The notes under the pieces: generated by a model
Database searches by the model: none
What the model saw: the letters and a program-made list of their open reading frames with translations, nothing else
What the model was told of the DNA's origin: nothing
Shown: in pieces, positions 50,661 to 63,244 of the stretch
How positions within the stretch are numbered: the first letter of the stretch is position 1
How the letters are laid out: each line of letters begins with the position of its first letter
Translations under genes and position numbers: made by a program
Assembly: GCA_018649725.1 (NCBI GenBank)
Contig: JABIHH010000009.1
Span: 1-64,000 of the forward strand
Direction of reading: 5' to 3'
From: Rhodospirillaceae bacterium
GTDB taxonomy: Bacteria; Pseudomonadota; Alphaproteobacteria; Rhodospirillales; UBA2165
DNA: 64,000 nt

Positions 50661-52454
50661 ATGACCGAAAATTATGAAATCATCGATCACGTGCATGATG
50701 TGATTGTTGTTGGTGCAGGTGGCGCAGGATTGCGGGCGACGCTTGGCATGACGGCGGCTGGTCTGGATACGGCTTGCATCACCAAAGTTTTCCCAACGCG
50801 CTCGCATACTGTTGCCGCCCAAGGCGGCGTTGGTGCCGCGCTGGGTAATATGCAGGAAGATAGCTGGCAATGGCATATGTTCGACACCGTCAAAGGTGCT
50901 GACTGGTTAGGCGATCAAGATGCCATCGAATATATGTGCCGCGAAGCAGTCCCCGCGATCTACGAGTTGGAGCATTTCGGCGTGCCGTTTTCCCGGACCG
51001 AAGAGGGCAAGATTTATCAACGCCCCTTTGGCGGTCATATGAGCGATTTCGGCGAGGGAGCCCCGGTCGGGCGCGCCGCCGCCGCCGCTGACCGTACCGG
51101 ACATGCTATTTTGCACACGCTTTATCAGCAATGCCTAAAGCACAATGCCGAGTTCTATATCGAGTATTTCGCGATCGATTTGATCATGGATGATGATGGC
51201 TCATGCCGGGGTGTGATGGCGTGGAATTTGGCCGATGGTACGATCCATCGCTTCCTCGGTCATCAAACTGTGATGGCAACCGGTGGCTATGGTCGCAGTT
51301 ACTTCTCCTGCACATCGGCGCATACCTGTACCGGAGATGGCAATGGTATGGTGCTCCGCGCCGGCCTGCCGATGCAGGATATGGAATTTGTGCAGTTTCA
51401 CCCAACCGGAATTTACGGTTCTGGCTGCCTAATCACGGAGGGTGCCAGGGGCGAAGGTGGTTATCTCACCAATTCCGAAGGCGAAGCCTTTATGGAACGC
51501 TATGCGCCATCCGCTAAAGATCTGGCCTCGCGCGATGTTGTGAGCCGTTCAATGACGGTTGAGATCAGGGAAAACCGCGGTGTCGGTGCTGACAATGATC
51601 ACATCTACCTGCACCTCGAACATCTGGGTGCCGAAGTGCTGCACAAACAATTACCAGGCATTACCGAAACGGCGAAAATTTTCTCCGGCGTCGATGCGAC
51701 CAAAGAGCCGATCCCAGTTCTGCCGACGGTGCATTATAATATGGGCGGTATTCCGACCAATTATCACGGCGAAGCCTTGCGTCCGACAGCCGATGATCCG
51801 GAAGCGATCTGCCCTGGTTTGATGGCGATTGGTGAGGCGGCTTGTGTGTCGGTTCATGGTGCTAACCGATTAGGTACGAACTCGCTGTTGGATATTGTGG
51901 TGTTTGGCCGGGCGGCGGCGATTAGAGCATCCGAGACGGTTGATAAGAACAAAACCGTTAAGCCGGCTGACGGCAATACCGGCGAAGCGGCCATTGCGCG
52001 GCTTGATAAACTCCGCCACGCCAAAGGCGGCCAGTCGACCGCTGATGTGCGTCTCGGTATGCAGCGCATTATGCAAAACAACGCTGCCGTCTTCAGAACA
52101 TCAGAAGTTCTCAAAGAAGGTGTTAGCTTGATCGATGACGCAGCTAAAAATTTGTCCGATTTGAACGTTGCCGATCAATCCTTGATCTGGAATTCAGATC
52201 TGGTTGAGACTCTAGAGCTCGAAAATCTGATGGCTTGTGCCAAGGCGACAATGCATGGCGCCGAAGCCCGCCATGAATCGCGCGGTGCGCATGCCCATGA
52301 GGATTATCCGGACCGTGATGACGAGAACTGGATGAAACATACATTGGCCTCGGTTGATGACGATTGGAACGTCAAGCTCGACTATCGCCCGGTTCATGAA
52401 TACACGCTGACCGATGAGGTGGAATACATCACGCCTCGCGCTCGGGTTTACTAG
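50661..52454 (+). CDS. sdhA: succinate dehydrogenase flavoprotein subunit
   Basis: [56 protein letters not shown]. Confidence 0.98.
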   Translation: MTENYEIIDHVHDVIVVGAGGAGLRATLGMTAAGLDTACITKVFPTRSHTVAAQGGVGAALGNMQEDSWQWHMFDTVKGADWLGDQDAIEYMCREAVPAIYELEHFGVPFSRTEEGKIYQRPFGGHMSDFGEGAPVGRAAAAADRTGHAILHTLYQQCLKHNAEFYIEYFAIDLIMDDDGSCRGVMAWNLADGTIHRFLGHQTVMATGGYGRSYFSCTSAHTCTGDGNGMVLRAGLPMQDMEFVQFHPTGIYGSGCLITEGARGEGGYLTNSEGEAFMERYAPSAKDLASRDVVSRSMTVEIRENRGVGADNDHIYLHLEHLGAEVLHKQLPGITETAKIFSGVDATKEPIPVLPTVHYNMGGIPTNYHGEALRPTADDPEAICPGLMAIGEAACVSVHGANRLGTNSLLDIVVFGRAAAIRASETVDKNKTVKPADGNTGEAAIARLDKLRHAKGGQSTADVRLGMQRIMQNNAAVFRTSEVLKEGVSLIDDAAKNLSDLNVADQSLIWNSDLVETLELENLMACAKATMHGAEARHESRGAHAHEDYPDRDDENWMKHTLASVDDDWNVKLDYRPVHEYTLTDEVEYITPRARVY

Positions 52455-52476
52455 GTGCGGGGTCAAGGAGAAAAAA

Positions 52477-53253
52477 ATGGTTGAATTTAACCTGCCGAAA
52501 AATTCGCGAGTTGTTAAAGGCCAGACCCACAAGGCTCCGGACGGCGCGACAAATATCAAGAAATTCAAAGTCTATCGCTACGATCCCGACCAGGATAAAA
52601 ATCCGCAACTTGATACTTATGAAGTTGATATGGATAGCTGCGGGCCGATGGTGCTGGATGCGCTGATCAAGATTAAAAATGAGATGGATCCGACACTGAC
52701 GTTCCGGCGCTCTTGCCGAGAAGGGGTGTGTGGATCTTGTGCGATGAACGTCGACGGCACCAATACACTAGCCTGCACCAAAGACCTCGCCGAGATCAAA
52801 GGTGATGCGGCGATCTACCCGCTGCCGCATATGCCGGTGATTAAAGATCTGGTGCCCGATCTTTCAACGCCTTATGCGCAATACACTTCGATCCAGCCCT
52901 GGGTGAAGGCCGATACGCCGGCACCGGGCACAGAGCGGCTGCAGTCGCCAGAGGATCGTGAAAAGCTCGATGGCTTGTGGGAATGTGTTTTGTGTTTCTG
53001 TTGCTCGACCTCGTGCCCCAGTTACTGGTGGAACGGTGATCGCTATTTGGGCCCGGCTATTTTGCTGCAAGCCTATCGCTGGATTGTTGATTCCCGGGAT
53101 GAGCGAACCGGTGAGCGTTTGGATGATCTCGAAGATCCGTTCAAGCTTTATCGCTGCCATACGATCATGAACTGCACCAATACCTGCCCGAAGTCGCTTA
53201 ACCCGGGCTTGGCGATTGCCGAAACCAAAAAGCTGATGGTCGAGCGCATGTAG
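52477..53253 (+). CDS. sdhB: succinate dehydrogenase iron-sulfur subunit
   Basis: [55 protein letters not shown]. Confidence 0.98.
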   Translation: MVEFNLPKNSRVVKGQTHKAPDGATNIKKFKVYRYDPDQDKNPQLDTYEVDMDSCGPMVLDALIKIKNEMDPTLTFRRSCREGVCGSCAMNVDGTNTLACTKDLAEIKGDAAIYPLPHMPVIKDLVPDLSTPYAQYTSIQPWVKADTPAPGTERLQSPEDREKLDGLWECVLCFCCSTSCPSYWWNGDRYLGPAILLQAYRWIVDSRDERTGERLDDLEDPFKLYRCHTIMNCTNTCPKSLNPGLAIAETKKLMVERM

Positions 53254-53280
53254 CTGAGCGGCACGCTTTATTTTTAAAGA

Positions 53281-53309
53281 TGGTCGCCGGATTTCCTGCG
53301 GCCATTTTT
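53281..53309 (+). terminator. sdh operon intrinsic terminator
   Basis: TGGTCGC-cggatttcct-GCGGCCA-TTTTTA. Confidence 0.7.
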
Positions 53310-53310
53310 A

Positions 53311-53931
53311 TTGGAGGTCAAAATGTATAGTCCTAAGGTTCATGTTGAAGAGCGTTTGGATGTTCTGCAAGACGTCATGCGGATGCATGGTTGGGCGATT
53401 TTAGTTGGGAGTGGTGAGGCGGCTCCGCAAGCGACCCACCTGCCCTTTGTGCTGGATGAGACCCGAGGGCCAAACGGTACGCTCGTCTCGCATATGGCGA
53501 AGGCCAACCCCCACTGGCAAAACTTCGAAAATAGCGGCGAGGCATTGGTTATATTCTGGGGGCCGCACGCTTATATCTCGCCCGGCTGGTACGAAAATCA
53601 ACCTTCCGTGCCAACTTGGAATTATGTCACGGTGCATGCCTATGGTAAGCCGCGTTTGATAGAGGGCGAAGAAGCCATGATGGCGGCGCAAAAGAGTTTG
53701 GTTGAGACTTATGAAGGTGCCGAAGGCTGGAAACTTGAGAGCCAACCGGAGAAATTTATCAAGGGTATGCTGTCAGGTATCATTTGTTTTGAGATTCCCA
53801 TCACCCGGCTTGAAGGCAAATTCAAGATGAGCCAGAATCGCCCTGCGAGCGATCTTCCCGGGATCGTCGAGGGGCTCCGCAATCGCGCTGAAGGTGATGA
53901 TCTCGAAATTGCGGAAATGTTGGACGATTAG
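53311..53931 (+). CDS. FMN-binding PaiB-like negative regulator family protein
   Basis: ATHLPFVLDETRGPNGTLVSHMAKANPHW...YISPGWYENQPSVPTWNYVTVHAYGKP. Confidence 0.88.
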   Translation: MEVKMYSPKVHVEERLDVLQDVMRMHGWAILVGSGEAAPQATHLPFVLDETRGPNGTLVSHMAKANPHWQNFENSGEALVIFWGPHAYISPGWYENQPSVPTWNYVTVHAYGKPRLIEGEEAMMAAQKSLVETYEGAEGWKLESQPEKFIKGMLSGIICFEIPITRLEGKFKMSQNRPASDLPGIVEGLRNRAEGDDLEIAEMLDD

Positions 53932-53994
53932 ATTCAAGCTGGCTTTTTGACTCTGATTCCGTTTATCATTTTCTCATAAGCCTGGGAGGCGCAT

Positions 53995-54465
53995 GTGTCG
54001 GGATTTCTGACAAATTTAAAAGAGCAATATGACACGCTGATCGAGCGCCATCATAACCTGCCATTTCTAAAGGCGACGATGGCGGCTTGTGCACTGGTGG
54101 CGACTGCCGACGGTGAGGTGAGTTTCTCCGAGCGCGTCCGGGTCGATCAGATCATCGAGACTTTGGAGCACCTCCAGGTTTATGATCCCCATGAGGCGGT
54201 GAATATTTTTGTCGATTTCTGTGAGGCGATCCAGTCTTCGCCCAGCGCAGGCCACCCGAAAGTCCTAAGTCAATTAGATGTCGTCAAAGACAATCCCGAA
54301 ACCGCGTCGCTGCTCATTCGCCTGTGTCTTGCGGTGGCTGAAGCAAACGGTAAGACCAGTCTGGTTGACCAAATTGAGATTGTCACATTGTGCAGCTATT
54401 TGGAAATTGACCCGGCGCATTTCGGTTTGTATCGGACGGATTTGGTCGACCAATTGCCTGGTTAG
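53995..54465 (+). CDS. TerB-family (tellurite resistance-like) protein, GTG start
   Basis: ATMAACALVATADGEVSFSERVRVDQIIETL...LCLAVAEANGKTSLVDQIEI. Confidence 0.8.
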   Translation: MSGFLTNLKEQYDTLIERHHNLPFLKATMAACALVATADGEVSFSERVRVDQIIETLEHLQVYDPHEAVNIFVDFCEAIQSSPSAGHPKVLSQLDVVKDNPETASLLIRLCLAVAEANGKTSLVDQIEIVTLCSYLEIDPAHFGLYRTDLVDQLPG

Positions 54466-54477
54466 ACAGCTTATCTC

Positions 54478-55152
54478 TTAAGATTCAACCTCTACTCTAT
54501 TATTTTTGATATAGCGAATAAGCCGCGGCAGAAAGACAATGGCTGCCAAGAGGCCAAGCGCGATTAGGGCTATTTCAACCGAGGCGCTGTTTCCCGCAAC
54601 AGCTTCGCGCCCGGCATAACCCAGATAGACATAAGCAATATCGCCCGGGATCATGCAGATGAAAGAGGCTATGACATAGTGAGAGGTTTTAATGCGTGTC
54701 AGACCCAAGGCGTAATTCAAGATATTGTAGGGGAACAGTGGGACCAGTCTGACAAAAGCGACAAACCGCCAGCCCTCAGCCTCAACACCTTCAATGGATT
54801 TGCGGACCCAGCCATCGCCGCTAATTTTTTTCTGAACAAACTCCGAGGCGATATAGCGGGCCACCAAAAATGCCAATAAGGCGCCTATCGTTGAGGCAAT
54901 CAGATTATAGATTGCGCCCCAAAAAGGCCCAAAGGCTACCCCGGCGGCGATTGCCATCAGGCTACCAGGAACAAAAAAGACTGCACCGATAGATCGGCTT
55001 AGAATATAAATAAGTGGCCCTAACACGCCGAAGCCAGCAATCCAGCCGACGATAACTTCGACTTTTAGGCTTTGATGGTTCAGTATCCCCCAAACAATTA
55101 TACTGCCGATGAAGGCGGCTAGAATAATTCGTTTGATCGTCGTGCCTTGCAT
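54478..55152 (-). CDS. TVP38/TMEM64 (DedA-like) membrane protein
   Basis: VPGSLMAIAAGVAFGPFWGAIYNLIASTIGALLAFLVARYI, VRLVPLFPYNILNYALGLT. Confidence 0.9.
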   Translation of the reverse strand: MQGTTIKRIILAAFIGSIIVWGILNHQSLKVEVIVGWIAGFGVLGPLIYILSRSIGAVFFVPGSLMAIAAGVAFGPFWGAIYNLIASTIGALLAFLVARYIASEFVQKKISGDGWVRKSIEGVEAEGWRFVAFVRLVPLFPYNILNYALGLTRIKTSHYVIASFICMIPGDIAYVYLGYAGREAVAGNSASVEIALIALGLLAAIVFLPRLIRYIKNNRVEVES

Positions 55153-55353
55153 TAGTACTCCTGGCTATTTCTGCTCACAGTATAGCAATATCAACGGTAA
55201 ACGCCGGGTAATGAATATGTGATCCATTCGAATTTGCGCGATGATTACAGGATATCTAATTGATTTAATTGTTCAATCTGAAATCACACAATTTGGTGTG
55301 TCCGGATGTTAAATCGCTTTACATGGCGGGCTGCCAGTCTTAAGTAGCCTTTT

Positions 55354-56502
55354 ATGACGAACGAAACTAAAGCTCTGCAAGGCCCACTTTTCACCTATCG
55401 TGATCGGGTCCAGGCTGGTGATCTCAATGCGGATCCGGCGCAAGAGTTGTTGGCTGAGAAGCTGCAAAGTCTCTATCGAGCACTCAGTGGCTATCAGCCC
55501 GCCTCAGGTAAAGTTGGCTGGAAAGACCGGTTTGGTCTCAACTCGCAAAAATCACGCCGCCGGGAGGAGCCGCTGCAAGGTCTCTATATCTTTGGCGATG
55601 TCGGGCGCGGTAAATCCATGCTGATGGATCTGTTTTTTGAGACCGCTCCGATTGAGCGCAAACGCCGGGTCCATTTCCACGCCTTTTTGCAAGACGTCCA
55701 TGCCCGTTTTAACGCGTTCCGCAACAACAACAGCGATGGCGGTGATCCGGTGCCAAGCGTCGTTGAGGCTATTGCCGATGAAGCCTGGCTGCTTTGCTTT
55801 GATGAGTTGCAGGTGGTTAATATTGTCGATGCGATGATCCTTGGTCGTTTGTTCGAAGGACTATTGGAGCGCGACGTGGTGATTGTCGCGACTTCCAACC
55901 GACCGCCGGGTGATCTTTATAAAGATGGCCTCCAGCGCGAGAAATTTCTGCCCTTTATCGATCTCATCAGTGCACGTCTCGATATTTTGCAACTCGGCGC
56001 TGCCCGCGACTATCGATTGGAGCGCATGCTGGGGATGCAGGTCTATCACCAACCGTTGGATGACCAGGCGAAAAGCGATCTCGATCGTTATTTCGCCGAA
56101 CTGACCAAAGGCTATACGCCAGCGGCTGACAAGATTGAGGTAAAAGGCCGCATCGTTGAAATCCCTCAAGCGGCGGCTGGCGTTGGGCGCACCAGTTTTA
56201 ACAATCTTTGCGCCGAAGCTTTGGGACCGGCGGACTATCTTGAGATTGCCGAGCGCTATCACACACTGATCCTGGACGATATCCCGCGCATGGGGGAGGC
56301 CCTTAAAAGTGAGGCCCGGCGGTTTATCACGTTGATAGATGCGCTATACGAAAATAAGGTGAATTTCATTTGTTCTGCAGATGCGCCGCCCAAAGAGCTT
56401 TACGTGCTGGGTGAGGGTGCCTTTGAATTTGAACGCCTGGTTTCACGGCTGATGGAAATGCAATCTGAAGCCTATCTAGCGTTACCGCATGGCGGCACAT
56501 AA
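55354..56502 (+). CDS. zapE: cell division protein ZapE / AFG1-like ATPase
   Basis: GLYIFGDVGRGKSMLMDLFFE, RRVHFHAFLQDVHARF, LLCFDELQVVNIVDAMILGRLFEGL, ATSNRPPGDLYKDGLQR. Confidence 0.95.
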   Translation: MTNETKALQGPLFTYRDRVQAGDLNADPAQELLAEKLQSLYRALSGYQPASGKVGWKDRFGLNSQKSRRREEPLQGLYIFGDVGRGKSMLMDLFFETAPIERKRRVHFHAFLQDVHARFNAFRNNNSDGGDPVPSVVEAIADEAWLLCFDELQVVNIVDAMILGRLFEGLLERDVVIVATSNRPPGDLYKDGLQREKFLPFIDLISARLDILQLGAARDYRLERMLGMQVYHQPLDDQAKSDLDRYFAELTKGYTPAADKIEVKGRIVEIPQAAAGVGRTSFNNLCAEALGPADYLEIAERYHTLILDDIPRMGEALKSEARRFITLIDALYENKVNFICSADAPPKELYVLGEGAFEFERLVSRLMEMQSEAYLALPHGGT

Positions 56503-56881
56503 AATAGTGCCGCATGGCGTAGAATAATCTAATTTCACATAAAAATTGCGGCTAAACGCACCTACCTATTGAATTTCTTGTGTTTTATTAGCATTTGAAC
56601 ATAAGAGATAAATGAAGTTGTGGGGTAACAGCAATCAGCATGTAAATGTGGTTTGGTGAAGATGGATAACGCCGCAGGCACGACTTGGTGCCTTAATTTC
56701 TTCAATCAATTTAAGGTGTTAGGGGATTGTTTTTCGCCCGTTTCCGGGGTTCTAGGCTTGCTCTCATACCCATTTTGCGCTACGTAGCGCGATCATATGT
56801 TACGCTCAATAAGGGGCGAAATTGACAAGTTTACCGCGATTTGGATGCCGTGATGAAAACCGGTAGTTTAAAATCGCCTAA

Positions 56882-58120
<1,239 letters not shown>

Positions 58121-58182
58121 GTATAAACCGCGGAACTTGGCAACAAATCCAGGTTCCGCACTAACTTAAGGGCTAGAGGCTT

Positions 58183-59382
58183 ATGAATATTCACGAGTAT
58201 CAAGCGAAGCAGATTTTGTCGAAATATGGCGTGGCCGTGCTTAAAGGTGGTGTTGCCTATACAGCAACTGAAGCCGAAGCCGTTGCCAAAGATTTGGGCG
58301 GCCCGATTTGGGTGGTTAAATCTCAAATTCATGCCGGCGGTCGCGGTAAGGGTAGTTTCAAAGAAGATACTGCTGGGAGTGCCGGCGGTGTGCGGGTGAT
58401 CAAATCCGTCGAAGAGGTCAAAGAGGCCGCCAATCAAATGCTGGGCGCGACTTTGGTGACCCATCAGACCGGACCAGACGGCAAAGAAGTGAAGCGCGTC
58501 TATATCGAAGATGGCTGTGACATTGATCGTGAACTTTATCTGAGCCTTTTGATCGACCGTGCGACCTCACGCGTGACGGTTATTGCCTGTCAAGAAGGCG
58601 GCATGGATATCGAGGAAGTTGCGGCAGCGACGCCTGAGAAAATCTTGACCATCGATATTGATCCGGCAACCGGCATGAAGGGCTTTCATGCCCGCGAAGT
58701 TGCTTTCGGTCTGGGTCTTTCCGGTGATGAAGTGAAATCGGCGGTAAAGTTTTTGTTGTCGATGTACAAGTTGTTCATTGAGATGGATGCCAGCCAAATT
58801 GAAATTAATCCGCTGGTTGTTACCAAAGGCGGCGACGTGATCGCTCTCGATGCTAAAATGAATTTCGACGACAATGCGCTTTATCGTCATAAAGATGTCG
58901 AAGAGATGCGCGATGAAGATGAGCAAGATGCAGCGGAACTTGAAGCCGAACGTCATGACCTAAATTACATCAAATTGGATGGCAGCATCGGCTGCATGGT
59001 CAATGGCGCGGGTCTCGCCATGTCGACGATGGATATCATCAAGCTGCATGGCGGTGATCCGGCGAACTTCTTGGATGTTGGTGGCGGAGCGACCAAAGAG
59101 CGCGTGACGACAGCGTTTAAAATTATTCTTTCTGATTCCAATGTCGAAGGCATTTTGGTCAATATCTTTGGCGGCATTATGCGCTGTGATGTGATTGCCG
59201 AAGGCGTCATTGCAGCGGCTAAAGAAGTGTCGCTCAACGTGCCCCTCGTGGTTCGCCTCGAAGGCACCAATGTTGAGCTTGGCAAAGAAATTCTGGCCAA
59301 ATCAGGATTGCCGATTATTTCGGGCGATGATCTTGGGGATGCCGCTGAAAAAATTGTTAAAGCAGTTGAGGAGGCGGCATAA
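58183..59382 (+). CDS. sucC: succinyl-CoA ligase (ADP-forming) beta subunit
   Basis: [68 protein letters not shown]. Confidence 0.98.
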   Translation: MNIHEYQAKQILSKYGVAVLKGGVAYTATEAEAVAKDLGGPIWVVKSQIHAGGRGKGSFKEDTAGSAGGVRVIKSVEEVKEAANQMLGATLVTHQTGPDGKEVKRVYIEDGCDIDRELYLSLLIDRATSRVTVIACQEGGMDIEEVAAATPEKILTIDIDPATGMKGFHAREVAFGLGLSGDEVKSAVKFLLSMYKLFIEMDASQIEINPLVVTKGGDVIALDAKMNFDDNALYRHKDVEEMRDEDEQDAAELEAERHDLNYIKLDGSIGCMVNGAGLAMSTMDIIKLHGGDPANFLDVGGGATKERVTTAFKIILSDSNVEGILVNIFGGIMRCDVIAEGVIAAAKEVSLNVPLVVRLEGTNVELGKEILAKSGLPIISGDDLGDAAEKIVKAVEEAA

Positions 59383-59383
59383 A

Positions 59384-60259
59384 ATGGCTGTTTTAGTAAA
59401 TAAAGATACCAAAGTTATCTGTCAGGGCTTTACCGGCTCACAAGGTACTTTCCATTCCGAGCAAGCGATTGCCTATGGCACCCAAATGGTTGGCGGCGTA
59501 ACGCCAGGCAAGGGTGGCTCTACCCATCTTGATTTGCCGGTGTTTGATACGGTTGCCGATGCGGTCGAGAAAACCGGCGCCAATGCGTCGGTGATTTATG
59601 TGCCGCCGCCCTTTGCTGCCGAAGCCATTCTTGAGGCAATCGATTGTGAGATTCCACTCGCGATCTGTATCACCGAAGGTATTCCGGTTTTAGATATGGT
59701 TGAAGTTAAGCGGGCTTTGGCCGGTTCTTCGACCCGCCTTGTTGGGCCAAACTGCCCAGGTGTGATTACCCCAGGTGAATGTAAAATCGGCATCATGCCG
59801 GGTCACATCCACCAACGCGGCAAAATTGGTGTGGTGTCTCGTTCAGGTACGCTGACCTATGAGGCGGTTGGTCAAACCACAACTGTGGGTCTTGGTCAGA
59901 CGACTTGTATCGGTATCGGTGGTGATCCGGTAAACGGCACCAACTTTATCGATTGCTTGGAAATGTTCTTAGATGACGATGAAACCGAAGGCATTATTAT
60001 GATCGGCGAGATCGGTGGTTCGGCTGAAGAAGAAGCGGCTGACTTCATTAAATCTTCAAAAGTTAAGAAGCCGATGGTTGGTTTTATTGCTGGCGTTACA
60101 GCACCTCCAGGTCGCCGGATGGGCCACGCGGGTGCAATTATCGCCGGCGGTAAAGGTGGTGCGCAAGATAAGATTGAAGCGCTGCGGAGTGCCGGTATTA
60201 ATGTCGCCGATTCACCTGCAGCACTTGGCAGTACCATGCTGGAAACAATGAAAGGCTAA
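59384..60259 (+). CDS. sucD: succinyl-CoA ligase alpha subunit
   Basis: [74 protein letters not shown]. Confidence 0.98.
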   Translation: MAVLVNKDTKVICQGFTGSQGTFHSEQAIAYGTQMVGGVTPGKGGSTHLDLPVFDTVADAVEKTGANASVIYVPPPFAAEAILEAIDCEIPLAICITEGIPVLDMVEVKRALAGSSTRLVGPNCPGVITPGECKIGIMPGHIHQRGKIGVVSRSGTLTYEAVGQTTTVGLGQTTCIGIGGDPVNGTNFIDCLEMFLDDDETEGIIMIGEIGGSAEEEAADFIKSSKVKKPMVGFIAGVTAPPGRRMGHAGAIIAGGKGGAQDKIEALRSAGINVADSPAALGSTMLETMKG

Positions 60260-60303
60260 ACACTCGGCCGTTTATTGTTTGGGTTTAATAGGGGTTATTG
60301 AGG

Positions 60304-63225
60304 ATGGCGGATTCGACTGAATCGATTTTTACAGGAGCCAATGCAGCTTTCATTGCTGAATTGTATGATCGATATTTAGCTGATCCAAATTCAGTGGATC
60401 AAAGCTGGGCCGCTGTTTTTGCCGATCTGGGCGATGATCCAACTGACATCCAGGGTGAAATCAAGGGCGCTAGCTGGGCGCGTTCCACGACCAGCGTCAT
60501 TGGCGTCAGTGATCCGGACGAGAAGCCTAAAAAACCAAACGGTGCAACGCCTGCTGTCTCGACTGAAAAAATTAATGAGATTGCCCAGCGCTCTATTCGG
60601 GCACGTATTCTCATTCGGTCTTACCGGGTGCGGGGTCATTTGCATGCGCAATTTGATCCGTTGGGATTGCTCGGTGCCGGTTATCACCGCGAGCTTGACT
60701 ACAAGACCTATGACTTCACCGAAGAAGATTTGGGCAAAGAAATTTATCTCGACACTATGACCAGCATGGCCGGCAAGGAGACAGCGACCTTGCAGGAAAT
60801 TCTCGATACCATGCGGGACTCCTATTGCAGCTCCATCGGTGTTGAATATATGCATATCCAGGAAATGGAAGAACGCGCCTGGATCCAAGAGCATGTCGAG
60901 GGCATCGATTATAAGTCCAAATATTCTCCGGATTTGCGCCGTGCCATATACAAAGATATGGTCGAAGCGGAAGGGTTCGAGACCTACCTCCAGATGAAGC
61001 ACACCGGCACCAAGCGTTTTGGTTTGGATGGTGGAGAAAGTCTTATCCCATTTATGGAGCGGATGTTGCGGACGGCGGCTTATGTCGGTGTCGAAGAGGT
61101 CGTCATCGGTATGCCGCATCGGGGCCGGCTTAATGTTCTGGCCCGCACCATGGGCAAACCCTATGTCGCAATTTTCTCGGAATTTCAGGGTAATTCAGCT
61201 CATCCCGAAGATGTCCAAGGTTCCGGCGATGTGAAGTATCACCTCGGAGCATCGGCGGACCGCGAGTTTACTGAAGGTAAGATGCACCTCTCGCTGACCG
61301 CCAATCCGTCTCATCTGGAATGTGTAAATCCGGTGGTGCTGGGCAAAGTCCGCGCCAAGCAAACCCAACGCGGTAATGAAGAGCGTGACAAGGTTATGGG
61401 ATTGCTGATGCATGGTGATGCGGCTTTTGCCGGTCAGGGCATCGTGCCGGAAAGTCTCGATCTCTCGCAGATCAGGGGCTACCGTACCGGCGGCACAATC
61501 CATGTTGTCGTCAACAATCAAATTGGCTTTACCACCAATCCAATGAGTTCCAGATCGACGCCGTATCCGACCGATGTTGCCAAAGGCATGCAGGCGCCGA
61601 TCTTCCACGTCAACGGTGATGATCCGGAAGCGGTGGTTCGGGTCGCTGATCTAGCGGCGCAGTTCCGACAAAAATTCAAACGTGATGTGGTTGTTGATAT
61701 TTTTTGTTATCGCCGGCACGGCCATAATGAAGGCGATGAGCCGATGTTCACGCAGCCGAAGATGTATACGGCGATTGCCAAACATCCAACGACGCGCGAG
61801 ATCTACCGCGAAAAATTGCTCAAAGCCGGTGAGCTTACTCTCGATGAAGTCGAAAAAATTGAAACCGATTTCCGCGCGCATCTTGATAGCGAGTTTGAAG
61901 CTGCCCCCAATTATAAAACCAATAAAGCCGATTGGCTTGAGGGCGAATGGGTTGGTCTTGCTGCCCTTGAGGGTGAGGAAGAAAAGCGTGATGACGATAC
62001 CTCCGTCGATATTGATGTGTTGAAGGAAATTGGCCATTCCCTGGCGCGCGTGCCGGAGGGGATCAATGTGAACTCCAAACTCTTGCGCCAGCTCAAAGCC
62101 AAAACCAAAATGATGGAAACCGGTGAGAACCTCGACTGGGCAATGGCCGAAGCTTTAGCTTACGGCTCTTTATTGGTTGAAGGTCACCCGGTTCGTCTAT
62201 CAGGCCAGGATTCAGGGCGCGGTACCTTCTCGCACCGCCACGCCGTGATCGTTGATCAGGAGAATGAAAATCGCTATTTCCCGTTGAGTGAAATTCGCCC
62301 CGGCGAGCAGGCCGATTTCGAAGTGATGGATAGCCCGCTCTCTGAATTTGCTGTGCTGGGTTATGAATATGGCTATTCTTTGGCTGAACCTAAAACGCTG
62401 ACCTTATGGGAGGCGCAGTTTGGAGATTTTGCCAATACCGCCCAGGTAATTTTCGATCAGTTTATTTCTTCCGGCGAATCTAAATGGCTGCGCATGTCAG
62501 GCCTCGTGATGCTTCTGCCTCACGGTATGGAAGGTCAGGGCCCGGAACATTCATCTGCTCGGTTGGAGCGCTTTTTACAGCTTTGCGCCGAAGATAATTT
62601 ACAGGTCGTGAACGTAACCGCGCCGGCCAATTTCTTCCACGCGCTTCGCCGTCAAGTTAAGCGTAATTTCCGCAAACCGATGATCGTCATGTCACCAAAA
62701 TCACTGCTGCGCCACAAGTTGAACATTTCAACTTTGGATGAAATGGGACCCGGTACTCATTTCCGCCGTGTATTGCCGGAAGTCGATAAGCTTGTTGCCA
62801 AAGACAAAGTGAAGCGCATCGTTTTGTGCTCTGGAAAAATATATTTTGATCTCCTAGAGACGCGCCGCGAGAAAAAAATCAATGACGTCGCGATCGTCAG
62901 GGTAGAGCAACTTTATCCGTGGCCGCGCATGGGAATTACCAATCAGATTAAACAATATCCAAATGCGGATGTTGTGTGGTGTCAGGAAGAAGCCTCCAAT
63001 CAGGGTGCGTGGCATTTTGCCAGTGATCGTTTGAATTACATTCTCGCTGGCCTGGATAAAAAAGCTAAGCAAGCGCGCCAAGTTATTTACGCTGGTCGTA
63101 AAGCTTCGGCTTCACCAGCAACCGGGTCGCTTAAAGTTCATAATAAAGAGCAAGCGTTTTTGATTGATCAAGCGCTGAGCGGAAAAGCTAAAGACATCGT
63201 GCAACCCTACATGCCTATTCAATAA
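60304..63225 (+). CDS. sucA: 2-oxoglutarate dehydrogenase E1
   Basis: FTGANAAFIAELYDRYLADPNSVDQSW, IGMPHRGRLNVLARTMGKP, SGQDSGRGTFSHRHAV, LLPHGMEGQGPEHSSARLERFLQLCAEDN. Confidence 0.98.
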   Translation: MADSTESIFTGANAAFIAELYDRYLADPNSVDQSWAAVFADLGDDPTDIQGEIKGASWARSTTSVIGVSDPDEKPKKPNGATPAVSTEKINEIAQRSIRARILIRSYRVRGHLHAQFDPLGLLGAGYHRELDYKTYDFTEEDLGKEIYLDTMTSMAGKETATLQEILDTMRDSYCSSIGVEYMHIQEMEERAWIQEHVEGIDYKSKYSPDLRRAIYKDMVEAEGFETYLQMKHTGTKRFGLDGGESLIPFMERMLRTAAYVGVEEVVIGMPHRGRLNVLARTMGKPYVAIFSEFQGNSAHPEDVQGSGDVKYHLGASADREFTEGKMHLSLTANPSHLECVNPVVLGKVRAKQTQRGNEERDKVMGLLMHGDAAFAGQGIVPESLDLSQIRGYRTGGTIHVVVNNQIGFTTNPMSSRSTPYPTDVAKGMQAPIFHVNGDDPEAVVRVADLAAQFRQKFKRDVVVDIFCYRRHGHNEGDEPMFTQPKMYTAIAKHPTTREIYREKLLKAGELTLDEVEKIETDFRAHLDSEFEAAPNYKTNKADWLEGEWVGLAALEGEEEKRDDDTSVDIDVLKEIGHSLARVPEGINVNSKLLRQLKAKTKMMETGENLDWAMAEALAYGSLLVEGHPVRLSGQDSGRGTFSHRHAVIVDQENENRYFPLSEIRPGEQADFEVMDSPLSEFAVLGYEYGYSLAEPKTLTLWEAQFGDFANTAQVIFDQFISSGESKWLRMSGLVMLLPHGMEGQGPEHSSARLERFLQLCAEDNLQVVNVTAPANFFHALRRQVKRNFRKPMIVMSPKSLLRHKLNISTLDEMGPGTHFRRVLPEVDKLVAKDKVKRIVLCSGKIYFDLLETRREKKINDVAIVRVEQLYPWPRMGITNQIKQYPNADVVWCQEEASNQGAWHFASDRLNYILAGLDKKAKQARQVIYAGRKASASPATGSLKVHNKEQAFLIDQALSGKAKDIVQPYMPIQ

Positions 63226-63244
63226 AGAGTGAATTGAGGAAATT

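Noticed and set aside
53995-54465. Tellurite resistance / Ter-type stress or defence island
   Set aside because: Only a single TerB-fold protein is present, with no TerA/C/D/E/F/Z; no evidence of a Ter system.
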